The notes beneath the pieces were generated by a model. It made no database searches. It saw only the letters and a list, made by a program, of their open reading frames with translations, and was not told the origin of the DNA. A program made the position numbers and the translations under genes. From Geminocystis sp. NIES-3708 (GTDB lineage: Bacteria; Cyanobacteriota; Cyanobacteriia; Cyanobacteriales; Cyanobacteriaceae): a DNA stretch of 64,000 nt. Within the stretch, counting starts at the first letter, position 1. Every line of letters begins with the position of its first letter. Positions 37,520-46,908 of this stretch are shown piece by piece. The stretch covers positions 1,859,656 through 1,923,655 of the forward strand of contig NZ_AP014815.1 in assembly GCF_001548095.1 (NCBI RefSeq), read 5' to 3'.

Positions 37520-38335
37520 ATGGGCAATATTGTTGTAATTGGTCCTCGTCTTTCGGGAAAAACAACGTATTTAGCGGCGTTATCTTATTTACCTGCTTTA
37601 AGAAGTCAGAAAGGAAAAGACAATAATTTTAAAATTCAACCTCTTAACGATGAATCTAGGGATTTAGCAGAAAGTGCTGAAAATATCCTTGTAGAAGGGG
37701 CAACTTTTGAATCTACAAAAATAGCAGAAGGTGGTGTTGATAGTTTACCTTATTACTCATTTCAATTACAGGTCAAAAAAGGACTATTTAAAAAAATTGA
37801 AAATATTCAATTGAATGTCAGAGATTATCCTGGGGAAGTCTTTGAAAAAATTGCTGATCGAAATTTATCTGATGAAATTCATCAAGAATTTATAGACGAA
37901 TGTTTAATGGCAGATGTGAGAGGTTGTTTAATTTTATTTACTCATTGGGAACATGGTACTGATAAATTTTATTATAAGGTTATGAGTCAATTTATAAAAT
38001 TAATGGATGAAAAACAAAGGACTCAAAATTTAAAATTAGCGGTGGTAATGAGTAAGTGTGAAAGAGGCGAATTATGGCCCGGAAGAATAGATCCTGAAAC
38101 GGATTTATTTGGTATTCATTTACCTCGAACAAAAACAATTTTACAAGATAGTATTAATCCTAAAAATTTGCGGTTTTATGCCCTTTCAACCTTCGGAGTT
38201 TTACACAAAAATGATCCTCGTCCGAATAGAATAGATCAAGCTGGAAGTAATGGCTCAGAATCAGTTTTAAGAGAGCCAAATAGTTGGCAACCTTATAATT
38301 TAATTGAACCTTTATACTGGTTAAGTAAAGTCTAA
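37520..38335 (+). CDS. P-loop GTPase-like protein 2 (double-GTPase type)
   Basis: A 271-residue protein with Walker A GPRLSGKTT (8-16), a G3-like DYPGE (102-106) and SKCE (178-181) at the position of G4. The SKCE deviation from NKxD is shared with the third protein of the cluster. The C-terminus WQPYNLIEPLYWL also matches RWRPYGLVSPIYWL in protein 3, so the two are paralogues. The shared FGVL after a Ser/Thr-rich strand may be the G5 region. I suspect relation to the double-GTPase proteins of GAP1-type conflict systems, but this has not been tested. Confidence 0.72.
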   Translation: MGNIVVIGPRLSGKTTYLAALSYLPALRSQKGKDNNFKIQPLNDESRDLAESAENILVEGATFESTKIAEGGVDSLPYYSFQLQVKKGLFKKIENIQLNVRDYPGEVFEKIADRNLSDEIHQEFIDECLMADVRGCLILFTHWEHGTDKFYYKVMSQFIKLMDEKQRTQNLKLAVVMSKCERGELWPGRIDPETDLFGIHLPRTKTILQDSINPKNLRFYALSTFGVLHKNDPRPNRIDQAGSNGSESVLREPNSWQPYNLIEPLYWLSKV

Positions 38336-38486
38336 ATTAATTACAAAATATATTTAATATCAATATTCAAGATAATATCTAAGATGAAATAAAATTAATC
38401 AAAATTTAACTTTTAATAATTATTTTATTTAAGCAAGATTTGAAAGATTTATAAAATAATCTTAGGAACTTTTTATAATTTATTTT

Positions 38487-39353
38487 ATGTTTAAAAATAT
38501 CCTTAATAAACTTAGTAATAAGTCAGAATATGTTGAAGAAAATGCTTCTATTCGAGTAATTGGCGATCGCCAGTCAGGAAAAACCAGCTATATGGCATCT
38601 CTTGCTTACTATCCTAATGCCAGTAGCGATAGTTTTGTACAAAGTATTATTCCTATTGGTGAAGACGCAGAAAATTTAGTTACTCAAGCTCAAAATATCC
38701 TCGAACAAGGACTAGAATTAGAACCAACAATGTTAAATGCAAATATTGATGAGGTTAAAGATTATACTCTGAATATAACTTTAGTAAATCAAGTAAAATT
38801 AACGATTAATTGTAAAGATTATGCTGGGGAATTTTTCTCTGATTTAATGTATAAAATAGGTGATAGTTTGCTAGATGATTACTTAGATGATTGTCTTCAA
38901 GCCACTGGAATTATGTTATTAATTGATGGCACATCTCACCGAAAAGATAGCGAATATGCCAACGGCTTAGACAAATTTTTATTAGCTTTAAATCAAGCAG
39001 ATTTAGACAAAGGAAAAAGAAGAATTGCCGTGACTTTTAGTAAATGTGAACAATCTGAATTATGGATAAATCGTCAATCTGGAGAAAAAATTGCTAATAA
39101 TCGTTTCCCTCAACTTTATCGGCGACTACAAGCATGGCAAAAAATGAAAATAGGAGAAGTCTCTTATTTCACTACCTCATCTTTTGGAGTCTTAGGAAGT
39201 CAATTTCCTGAGCCAAATTCTCAAAAAATAAGTAGAGGAAGAGAAGGCACAAAATCGATTATCAAAAATCCTCGCCGTTGGCGCCCTTATGGTTTAGTAT
39301 CACCAATTTATTGGCTTTGCACTGGTAAACGTAATGCAAAATTAGAGGAATAA
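38487..39353 (+). CDS. P-loop GTPase-like protein 3 (paralogue of protein 2)
   Basis: A 288-residue protein with Walker A GDRQSGKTS (26-34), G3-like DYAGE (111-115), G4-like SKCE (185-188), a TSSFGVLG segment and a C-terminal RPYGLVSPIYWL motif. The same landmarks at similar spacing in the preceding gene show duplication. The N-terminal 20 residues are an extra basic extension (MFKNILNKLSNKS). A 151-bp AT-rich spacer precedes it, so an internal promoter is possible. Function unknown; it probably forms a pair or hetero-oligomer with protein 2. Confidence 0.72.
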   Translation: MFKNILNKLSNKSEYVEENASIRVIGDRQSGKTSYMASLAYYPNASSDSFVQSIIPIGEDAENLVTQAQNILEQGLELEPTMLNANIDEVKDYTLNITLVNQVKLTINCKDYAGEFFSDLMYKIGDSLLDDYLDDCLQATGIMLLIDGTSHRKDSEYANGLDKFLLALNQADLDKGKRRIAVTFSKCEQSELWINRQSGEKIANNRFPQLYRRLQAWQKMKIGEVSYFTTSSFGVLGSQFPEPNSQKISRGREGTKSIIKNPRRWRPYGLVSPIYWLCTGKRNAKLEE

Positions 39354-39467
39354 ATTATGATATTTATGATTATTAAAAAAACTTAAATTATTAACTCAAA
39401 ATTTTGTTGCTTTTTCGGGAGATATAGAACAAAAGTTAGAAAAATAAAGATCAAAAATCACAAAACT

Positions 39468-41594
39468 ATGGATAAACAAATAGAAATTCACGAATTTAGT
39501 ACAGGTATCGTAGTTGAAATAAAACCCGATGGTAGTTGGTTTTCAAGGGGGTTTACGGGGCGTTACATGAATCAGACAATAGATCCTATTCCTAACCCCA
39601 TCCAAGAAGCCATTAGTAACCGATTGTTTGCCATTGCTGAAGGTGCATCTAGTGAAACTTCATCTCTTATCGGTAGGGAAGTTGGCAGTAACGATGAAAT
39701 TTGGTCAGTAGTGACAGTTGTAAACAAAGCGAGGGACGAATCTCGGAGTTTTTCCGCCTATCGTTATTTTTGTATTGAAGGAAAGGGCAATATCAACAAA
39801 ATTCTGCACTTTTTAAACAAAAATCCCCTCAAATTTAATCCCCTCGACGTTAAAACCATTGATAACCCTCATTTACTCACAGATAACCCTGAAACTAAAG
39901 TACCCTTGGACAATTTTCAAGACTTATTCACCGATTCTCTACCCGTTATTGTACCAAGCGATCGCACAAGTTCACCAATTATTATCAATCGTATAGCGGA
40001 AGAAATAGCTGGAGATGGTTTGATAGCATGGGCATATAATGTACAAGCAGTGGAAACTCTCCGTAGTTTTTATGTTATTAAATGTAGTGATGATAAAGCG
40101 GAAGAAATTATCAGGAAAAATTTAAGTAATCAAATAACTTTAAATCACCCTATTTTTGAAGAGCAAAAAATTAAAATAGCAATAACTGCTTTATGTAAAC
40201 GTAATAAAATTAAATTAGAATATATTAAAACCATAGAAGAAGCTTTAATTAATCCTAATATTAACGATAAATTTTGGCATAGTATTTTTGATGGACAAGG
40301 ATTAAAACAAGCTAAAATTCAAGGAATTTATAATGATGAAATGACTAGACTTTTTACTTTACAAGCCTTAATTTTACCTGACACCTTACCAGAATTTTTA
40401 ACATGGGTGAAAAACATCAAAAAAGAAGAATTTTTAGTAACTTCTAATAATTTTCAATGGGAGATATTAAAAGTTTTTACCACAGAATTTAAGTCAGAAT
40501 CTTTTGTCAATAAAATAGAAACAGCAGTAGAATCAATTATTCTTAAATTGTTAGATGATAATACTTTAGTCAATGAAGTTATTTGGCTATTAAAATCAGA
40601 TAAAAGTCTATGGGGATATTTTTATATTAATCGTATTAGTAAATATATTGATCATGATTTACAATTAATGAAAAGTTATGTAAAACAAAAAGAAATTAAA
40701 CATAATTTTCAATTAGTGGAAGAAGAATCATGGTTAAAAGTTGCAGATGAATTAACGATTGCTTGGCGTTATGGTAGATTTAAACCCATTAATAAATATC
40801 AAGTATTGGTGACATTATTTGATGGATTAAATGAAGCTAAATTTGCTTTATTATTTGCTCATTTTGCTTATGATAAAGTACCAAAGTCTATATTTAGTAA
40901 AGTAAAATCTATCAGTTTTGGTACTAATTTTTATCATCAAATTTACGATGTTAAAGTCTATAGAGAAGTTGGTGGTTTTGAACAATTTTTATTAAATTCA
41001 ATTAAATTTGTAAATAGAGAGATAGATATGAAACTTTGGACTGTTATTATTTTAATTATTATCTCTGGATTAACTGGTTTCACTGCTAGAGTTTTTTTAT
41101 TTCAATCAAAACTAGAAAAAACTGCTAATAAGTTTATTGAGAAACAAACAGCATCTATCACAGATAAAAAAGAGTTAAAAGTTGAAAAAACTAAACTCAG
41201 AGATAATATAGAAAAAGCTTTTAGTGAAGATAAAAATAATCTAATTAGTCAGGTTTTAGAGTGTTATCCTAGTGTTGAAAAATGTGAAGTAAAAAATAAA
41301 TCTAGTGAGCAAATTAAAACAGCTTTAAGTAAATTTGAAGCAACTAGAGGAAGTATTTTAACGATTCAAAATATAACTAAGAAAGATGATAATAATATGC
41401 AAGAAAAATTACGAAAAATATTAAAAGAAGATACTTTAAACTATACAGAAACTATAAAAAATAAGAATGAAAAAGATCAAGAAAAATGGGTAAAAGCTAT
41501 TTATAAATATCAATTTGATAATGGTTTATCTCAAGATGGAATTATTAGTGAAAAAGGTCAAACAATCAAAAAAATACAAGAGGAAATAGAATAA
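39468..41594 (+). CDS. Large membrane-anchored partner of the GTPase cluster (GAP1-like?)
   Basis: A 708-residue protein of unknown family. The N-terminal 130 residues (FSTGIVVEIKPDGSWFSRGF, later SVVTVVNKARDESRSFSAYRYF) recall the N-terminal domain of GTPase-associated protein 1, but only by eye. The middle 300 residues are helical. One transmembrane helix is at about 523-547 (WTVIILIIISGLTGFTARVF), followed by a charged coiled coil. The last 30 residues (AIYKYQFDNGLSQDGIISEKG) resemble a peptidoglycan-binding repeat. The helix probably places the C-terminus in the periplasm and the N-terminal part beside the cytoplasmic GTPases. Confidence 0.65.
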   Translation: MDKQIEIHEFSTGIVVEIKPDGSWFSRGFTGRYMNQTIDPIPNPIQEAISNRLFAIAEGASSETSSLIGREVGSNDEIWSVVTVVNKARDESRSFSAYRYFCIEGKGNINKILHFLNKNPLKFNPLDVKTIDNPHLLTDNPETKVPLDNFQDLFTDSLPVIVPSDRTSSPIIINRIAEEIAGDGLIAWAYNVQAVETLRSFYVIKCSDDKAEEIIRKNLSNQITLNHPIFEEQKIKIAITALCKRNKIKLEYIKTIEEALINPNINDKFWHSIFDGQGLKQAKIQGIYNDEMTRLFTLQALILPDTLPEFLTWVKNIKKEEFLVTSNNFQWEILKVFTTEFKSESFVNKIETAVESIILKLLDDNTLVNEVIWLLKSDKSLWGYFYINRISKYIDHDLQLMKSYVKQKEIKHNFQLVEEESWLKVADELTIAWRYGRFKPINKYQVLVTLFDGLNEAKFALLFAHFAYDKVPKSIFSKVKSISFGTNFYHQIYDVKVYREVGGFEQFLLNSIKFVNREIDMKLWTVIILIIISGLTGFTARVFLFQSKLEKTANKFIEKQTASITDKKELKVEKTKLRDNIEKAFSEDKNNLISQVLECYPSVEKCEVKNKSSEQIKTALSKFEATRGSILTIQNITKKDDNNMQEKLRKILKEDTLNYTETIKNKNEKDQEKWVKAIYKYQFDNGLSQDGIISEKGQTIKKIQEEIE

Positions 41595-42018
41595 ACAAAA
41601 TAGTGATAATGACAAAGTTAATATTTTTTTTGTACATTTTCTATCGATGGATAAAGAGGCTTATATAAATTAATAATAATATCAAACAAGAAATAAACAC
41701 CACAATACAAAGTTTAACATGAAAGTAAATTTTAGAATTTAACATATTTTAATCTTTGAAAATACTTTTGCTAATCCTAAAGTAAATAAATGCAATACTT
41801 TTAAAAATTAATTAGTTTTGAAAAAAAATATTATATATTGTCTTATTTCTTAAAGAAAATTAAGAAAAAAATTAACTTAACCAATATTCAGACATCATCA
41901 AAATTTATTTAAAAAAGATATTTATTTCTCTGAAATGATACAATCTTTTTATTGACACTTTTATCTATTATTTCCATATTATATTATCGATCAATTTAAT
42001 ACGATCGCATTTTATGCC
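41595..42018. other. Intergenic, nothing recognised
   Basis: 424 bp of very AT-rich DNA between the GTPase cluster and the glycosyltransferase gene. ORFs are under 20 codons. There is no clear hairpin with a T-run and no repeat shared with other spacers. A promoter for the downstream gene is presumably present but not identifiable by eye. Confidence 0.5.
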
Positions 42019-43182
42019 ATGACTAATAAAACCAAAATATCTGTTTTAATTCCCGATTTATCATCTCAAGGTACAACTAGAGGCTATATCATCGCCCAAG
42101 GTTTGCAAAAATTAGGTTATGAAGTTAGAATTTTCGGTTTTTTATATGGTAAACAGATATATCCTCAACCGCCTTATTCTTTGCCCATTACCTATTTTCA
42201 TGGTGTAAATTTGCCTAGTTTTGTGAAAACAGCATTAAATTTGATGAAAGAAATTGATGGAGATATTTTGTATATAATTAAACCTCAATTAAGTAGTTTT
42301 GGTGTCGGATTAGTTAAGGCGTGGCGTAGTAAAAAACCGATAATTTTAGATATAGATGATTGGGAAATGGCATATTTTGGTGGCGATAATTGGCAATATC
42401 AGGGAAGTTTAATTAATGATGTTTTGGTTAGTAATAGTGAATTGAAAAAACCTCAATATCCTTTATATATTAAGTGGTTAGAAAAAGCCATTGAAAAAGT
42501 AAATGGTATTACCCTTAGCAGTAAATTTTTAGAATATCGTTATGGTGGTACTTATCTTCCTAATGTAAAAGATACCGAATTATTTGATCCTCATAAATTT
42601 GATGCTACTGATATTCGAGCAAAACATGGCTTATTAAATTATAAGTTATTGATGTTTACAGGTACAGCAAAACCAGATCAAGGATTAGAAGATATATTCA
42701 CCGCCTTAGATAGTTTAAATCAAGATGAGCTGAAATTGGTATTGATAGGAGGTAATCAAAATCAATCTTCTTATGTAAATACTTTAATTGAAAAATGGGG
42801 AAATTGGATTATACAAATACCTCCTCAAGCCTTTGATGATATGCCAGAATTTATTGCGATGAGTCATATTATGATGGTGACACCAAGGGAAAGTTTAACT
42901 ACTGTGGCTAAATTTCCTTTAGAATTGATTGAAGCCATGACGATGGCAAAACCAATTATTGCTACTAAAGTCGGAGAAATCCCCAACATTTTACAGGATA
43001 CAGGATATTTGATCGAACCTCAAAGACCAAATGCGATCGCAGATACAATTCGAGAGATTTTCACTGATTATCCTCAAGCTGAGATTAAAGGTAATTTAGC
43101 AAGACAACGTTGCATTAATAACTATAGTATGGATAATCTTACCAAAACCTTAAAACAAGTTATAAATTTAGTGTTTGCTTAA
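42019..43182 (+). CDS. Family-4-type (GT-B) glycosyltransferase
   Basis: A 387-residue retaining glycosyltransferase. The N-terminal half starts with SVLIPDLSSQGTTRGYIIAQGLQKLGYEV (partial landmark PDLSSQGTTRGYIIAQGL), a typical Rossmann with a Gly loop. The C-terminal half carries FTGTAKPDQGLED, HIMMVTPRESLTTVAKFPLELIEAM and AKPIIATKVGEIPNIL, which include the conserved E-x7-E region of GT4. It likely adds a sugar in envelope polysaccharide or glycolipid synthesis; donor and acceptor are unknown. No membrane segment is visible. It is monocistronic. Confidence 0.82.
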   Translation: MTNKTKISVLIPDLSSQGTTRGYIIAQGLQKLGYEVRIFGFLYGKQIYPQPPYSLPITYFHGVNLPSFVKTALNLMKEIDGDILYIIKPQLSSFGVGLVKAWRSKKPIILDIDDWEMAYFGGDNWQYQGSLINDVLVSNSELKKPQYPLYIKWLEKAIEKVNGITLSSKFLEYRYGGTYLPNVKDTELFDPHKFDATDIRAKHGLLNYKLLMFTGTAKPDQGLEDIFTALDSLNQDELKLVLIGGNQNQSSYVNTLIEKWGNWIIQIPPQAFDDMPEFIAMSHIMMVTPRESLTTVAKFPLELIEAMTMAKPIIATKVGEIPNILQDTGYLIEPQRPNAIADTIREIFTDYPQAEIKGNLARQRCINNYSMDNLTKTLKQVINLVFA

Positions 43183-43275
43183 GTTTAGTATCCTCAATCT
43201 TTGATGATATAACAGATAAAAATTGCTTTATAACTCTGTGAAAATAACTTATAAAATGTTTTCCTAAAACCTATC

Positions 43276-43719
43276 TTAACTAATTAAAGAATGTAAGTTA
43301 ATTTCATCGAATAAATGTCTAACACTATCTAAATCATAAGGAAAAGGTTTTCTTATAGGTTGATAATCCTTCGGGTGACTTTTGCCGTGACGCAATACTG
43401 CATTCACTAATAAACAAGGTTGATTATTAAAATTAATAGCGGCATGAGGAATACCTGTGGGTATAGTTACCACTTGAGGATTATCTTCTCTTAAATGTAT
43501 ATATTGATATTGCCTATTTTTTAAAATGACTAAAACAAAATTACCTTTAACTACTAATAATTGATCTGTTTGAAAATGATGTACAAATAAATCATCGATA
43601 CTTTGAGGCGGTATTTGCACTAACATAGTTTCATGACTAAATTGAGGAGTATAAAATTGAGACATTCCTCCTTGAATTGACTCTAATTTTTTAAGTTCAA
43701 CTTTTTTTCTTAATGTCAT
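43276..43719 (-). CDS. Cupin-fold protein (dTDP-sugar epimerase-like)
   Basis: About 147 residues when started at the ATG at 43719, with GGAGGTGA eleven bases upstream; a GTG at 43734 lies inside that ribosome-binding site and is therefore less likely. The conserved double-stranded beta-helix core contains VHHFQTDQLLVVKGNFVLVI and VVTIPTGIPHAAIN, giving the two cupin motifs with possible metal-binding His residues. Similarity is to RmlC-like cupins without the full catalytic set, so a binding or isomerase role on a sugar nucleotide is possible but unproven. It is convergent with the glycosyltransferase gene. Confidence 0.68.
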   Translation of the reverse strand: MTLRKKVELKKLESIQGGMSQFYTPQFSHETMLVQIPPQSIDDLFVHHFQTDQLLVVKGNFVLVILKNRQYQYIHLREDNPQVVTIPTGIPHAAINFNNQPCLLVNAVLRHGKSHPKDYQPIRKPFPYDLDSVRHLFDEINLHSLIS

Positions 43720-43900
43720 TTTCTTGTCTTTCACCTCCGATGCTTTTTTCTAGTTTAGTCGAAATGAATGTAAAAAAATGTTGCATAATTTACGAAAAAG
43801 TCTGAATTTATGATATAGCAGTGAAATATTGACAGTTAAGCATCGACAATGAATGATTGATAAGTAGGTCTTAATTTTCAATTCTCAATTAATTTAATTT

Positions 43901-44776
43901 ATGGATTTATTACGATCGCTTCCCATTGGATTATACTTAGAAAAACCTTTAACATGGCTACATAGACTCGATCCGAGAGTAAAATTAGGATGGTTAATGA
44001 GCCTTATACTTACGCCTCTATTATCAAATCCTTACTGGCGTATTTTTTTAGTCTTATTTTTAATAATTATCACCAGTTTAGCTTTGATTCCTTGGCGAGT
44101 ACAAAAAAAACAGATGAGTTGGTTATTATTTTTTTCTTGTCTAATTTTTGTGATGACATCTTTTGCACCCGATGGTTTAATTATTACCCATCAACCGAGA
44201 TTACCTAATAGTGATATTATTATTAATCAACCTACAGATTACCAATATATTTTATATCAAATTGGTAACTTCAAAATTACTCGAAGATCTTTAGATTTAG
44301 CAATTAAAGTTAGTACTTTAATTTTTACTTTAATATATAGTAGTAATTTATATTTATTAACCACTGCACCTGAACAAATCACTGCAGGAATAGAAGAATT
44401 ATTATTACCTTTCAGAAAGTTTAAATTACCCATTACTGAGATAGTTTTGACTTTAACTTTAGCCTTAAGATTTATTCCTTTAGTATTAGAAGAAATCCAA
44501 AATTTAATTAGATCAATTCGCACTAGAGCTATAAACTGGAAAAAACTAGGAATTAAAAAAAGTCTAAAAATTTGGTTAATTGTAGTAGAAAGACTATTAG
44601 AAAATATCCTTTTAAGAGCAGAACAAATTGCTATTGCGATGGAAGTAAGAGGGTTTACTACTCCTAATAAACATCAAGTACAATGGCATCAATTAAAGTT
44701 AAGTAAATATGATTTTTTTGTTTTATTATTACTCTTAATTTTTTGGATAGGTAGATTAACGATAGGCAATGGTTAA
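43901..44776 (+). CDS. ecfT: ECF transporter transmembrane protein EcfT (CbiQ family)
   Basis: A 291-residue membrane subunit of an energy-coupling-factor importer for vitamins or metals. It couples two ATPases to a substrate-binding S component. About five to six hydrophobic helices are present. The N-terminal LHRLDPRVKLGWLMSLIL block is typical. The cytoplasmic coupling helices carry TRA (in IRSIRTRAINWKK) and VRG (in MEVRGFTTP), corresponding to the two X-R-G signatures that touch the ATPases. The ATPases and S component are not in the window, so the substrate is unknown. Confidence 0.87.
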   Translation: MDLLRSLPIGLYLEKPLTWLHRLDPRVKLGWLMSLILTPLLSNPYWRIFLVLFLIIITSLALIPWRVQKKQMSWLLFFSCLIFVMTSFAPDGLIITHQPRLPNSDIIINQPTDYQYILYQIGNFKITRRSLDLAIKVSTLIFTLIYSSNLYLLTTAPEQITAGIEELLLPFRKFKLPITEIVLTLTLALRFIPLVLEEIQNLIRSIRTRAINWKKLGIKKSLKIWLIVVERLLENILLRAEQIAIAMEVRGFTTPNKHQVQWHQLKLSKYDFFVLLLLLIFWIGRLTIGNG

Positions 44777-45040
44777 CTAAAGATGATCATTTTCCTTGAG
44801 TATTTTTCATAATCTTAATCAAAATGATGTAGGTATATTTGTAAAAAATTTTAGCTTTTGATGTATTTACGTGTTTATACTTAAAATGATCCACTTTAAA
44901 GTTAATTTAATCAGAGAAATAGTATTGATTTTAACATAAAGTACGTGAAAATATTTAATATATGCTTAAAATCTCAGTATATATATCTAAGTATGCATAT
45001 AATGAACTTAGTCGAAATTAAATTTATTGTACATAAGATC

Positions 45041-45724
45041 ATGATTACAAAACAAAATCTAGCCGTTTTGGCTGTAACAACTACAGTAATAGGATTAGGA
45101 GCAAATCCAGTTCACGCTCTTTCATTCAAGTTCGATGGTGTACGAACTGATAATGATTCATTCGATCTAACCCTGATCACTGATGATACCTTACAGACCT
45201 TAAGTTATCCTGCTTATACCGACCCCATCAGCGGTTTAACTTCACCAGCTTACACCTTTACAGGATATCTCGTCACGTCGGTGTCGGGGACATATTTTGA
45301 AGGGAACACGGCAAATCCGATTGACGGACTTCTTCCTGTTGGTTCTGGTGTTTTCAATTCTATAAACAACGATCCTCCTTTTAGCCCAGACATAATTGCC
45401 CACTCCCCTACAGATAACCTTTTCAACCCCAATGGTGGTTTTGCCCCAGGAGTATTACCACTAGGAAACACAGCCGGTAAATTTTCTTTTGGCGGTTTGG
45501 CTTTCAATGTCCAAGAACAAAATGGGCTAGAAGCCTATCACTTATTCACAAGGTCAGATTTTGGTCACTCAGACGGAGTGGGTTTTGATTATGCTGGCTG
45601 TCCTGGAAGTTGTAAAGGGGTTAAAAATGTTCCTGAACCTGTGACAATTTTGGGTTCATTTGTAGCATTAGGATTAGGTGGAGTATTTAAAAATAAAACA
45701 ACTAAAAGAATAATAAATCTTTAA
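45041..45724 (+). CDS. PEP-CTERM sorting-signal protein
   Basis: A secreted protein of about 227 residues. The start is placed at ATG 45041, because reading from the upstream GTG would put 32 hydrophilic residues before the signal peptide (MITKQNLAVLAVTTTVIGLG...VHA, cleaved before LSFKF). The C-terminus has the full PEP-CTERM signature: VPEP, a hydrophobic helix TILGSFVALGLGGVF, then basic KNKTTKR. Such proteins are processed by an exosortase and delivered to the surface or extracellular matrix. The middle part is Gly/Pro/Asn-rich without a recognised domain. Confidence 0.85.
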   Translation: MITKQNLAVLAVTTTVIGLGANPVHALSFKFDGVRTDNDSFDLTLITDDTLQTLSYPAYTDPISGLTSPAYTFTGYLVTSVSGTYFEGNTANPIDGLLPVGSGVFNSINNDPPFSPDIIAHSPTDNLFNPNGGFAPGVLPLGNTAGKFSFGGLAFNVQEQNGLEAYHLFTRSDFGHSDGVGFDYAGCPGSCKGVKNVPEPVTILGSFVALGLGGVFKNKTTKRIINL

Positions 45725-45797
45725 GCTAAAAAATGAATATTTAAAACTAATATGTTCTAATGTCTAATTAACAATTAGCAATTAATTCTTAAATTAT

Positions 45798-46637
45798 TTA
45801 TAAATAAACTAAATCTTCAGGTAATTCTGATAACTTAAAAATAGTATCTTCTTGAACAATAATATCCCGAAAAAGTTTTTTATTTTGAGCAGGTAAAATT
45901 AATACTTTTTCAGACTTGACTACGGAATGTTTAAATCCTTCTAATTCTTGATTTTTTTCTAAATAGCTTACAAGACGACGAAATAATTTCGGTAAAATAA
46001 CGATATTTTTTTCTTCATCAAATAAATCCCAAACGTGAAATCCTTTATTAGTTGAATCGAATGCCCATATTCCTCGATTTTGTTTTCTAGCATAATTAAC
46101 CGCTATCGTCATTTTTTTTCTTAAAGTCGGTGCTAAACCACGATAATAAGTGGGATAAGATTCTCCAGATAAAAGACTCTGATAATTAACAGAATTTAAA
46201 AATAAATCGATAGGTAAAAAGAAAATATCTCCATCCTTAGCATCAATTTTACCTTGAAAAACGAATCCTAAAGGTCTTCCATGTTGATCTGTTTTTTTTG
46301 CTAAAATAAAACCCTCAATATTATCTTTTGCTTTGATGATTAAATTCTTTTCTTCATCCCATTTTACTTCATCAATTTTTAAGTATTCCAACAAAAAATC
46401 CGCCGCACTTAATGCCCATTTTACACTCTGCTGACATTGACGAAAATGAGTTTCTAAACTATCAATACCTATCAATCTAATTTGTACATGATTATCTTCA
46501 TTTAATTGTGGAGGAATACCGATTAATTTTGACCAATTTTCAGGATTATTAGCTTTAAAACGAATAGAATCACCATCAGGAGAATAGCCAACAACATGAA
46601 ATGTGCCTTTGATTAATGTAAAAGACATAATTATCAA
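45798..46637 (-). CDS. Staphylococcal nuclease-like (SNase/TNase) domain protein
   Basis: A 279-residue protein with an OB-fold SNase-like region at about 10-200. Recognisable strands are GYSPDGDSIRF, VQIRLIGIDSLETH (the conserved R-L-x-G-I-D-x-x-E), GRPLGFVF and the helix ARKQNRGIW. The Asp/Arg/Glu positions of the nuclease site are largely present, although the insertion between strands is longer than in the staphylococcal enzyme. No signal peptide is visible, so it is probably cytoplasmic. An alternative ATG three codons downstream is equally possible. Whether it cuts DNA or RNA is unknown. Confidence 0.75.
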   Translation of the reverse strand: MIIMSFTLIKGTFHVVGYSPDGDSIRFKANNPENWSKLIGIPPQLNEDNHVQIRLIGIDSLETHFRQCQQSVKWALSAADFLLEYLKIDEVKWDEEKNLIIKAKDNIEGFILAKKTDQHGRPLGFVFQGKIDAKDGDIFFLPIDLFLNSVNYQSLLSGESYPTYYRGLAPTLRKKMTIAVNYARKQNRGIWAFDSTNKGFHVWDLFDEEKNIVILPKLFRRLVSYLEKNQELEGFKHSVVKSEKVLILPAQNKKLFRDIIVQEDTIFKLSELPEDLVYL

Positions 46638-46908
46638 TGTAGAGTGTAAGATTTAGACTTAATTATATTTATCATAACGATTTTCAAAATTAAAATGAAT
46701 TGTTACTCACAATACTAGACGATTATGCTCTTTTCCCTTATCTTAAGATTAAGTATCGTCACTATTAGCTATCATCCGATATAGTGAAATTTACAGATTT
46801 ATTTTTTAATCTTTAATTATTCATAAATGATTTAAAGATTGTGATGTATCAGACTAATTCATTTCAAATACATATTATCTTTAAATGTAATTGGGTAGCA
46901 GGAGATTT

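Noticed and set aside
43719-43734. GTG start at 43734 for the cupin gene
   Set aside because: The GTG is part of the GGAGGTGA ribosome-binding site that serves the ATG at 43719.
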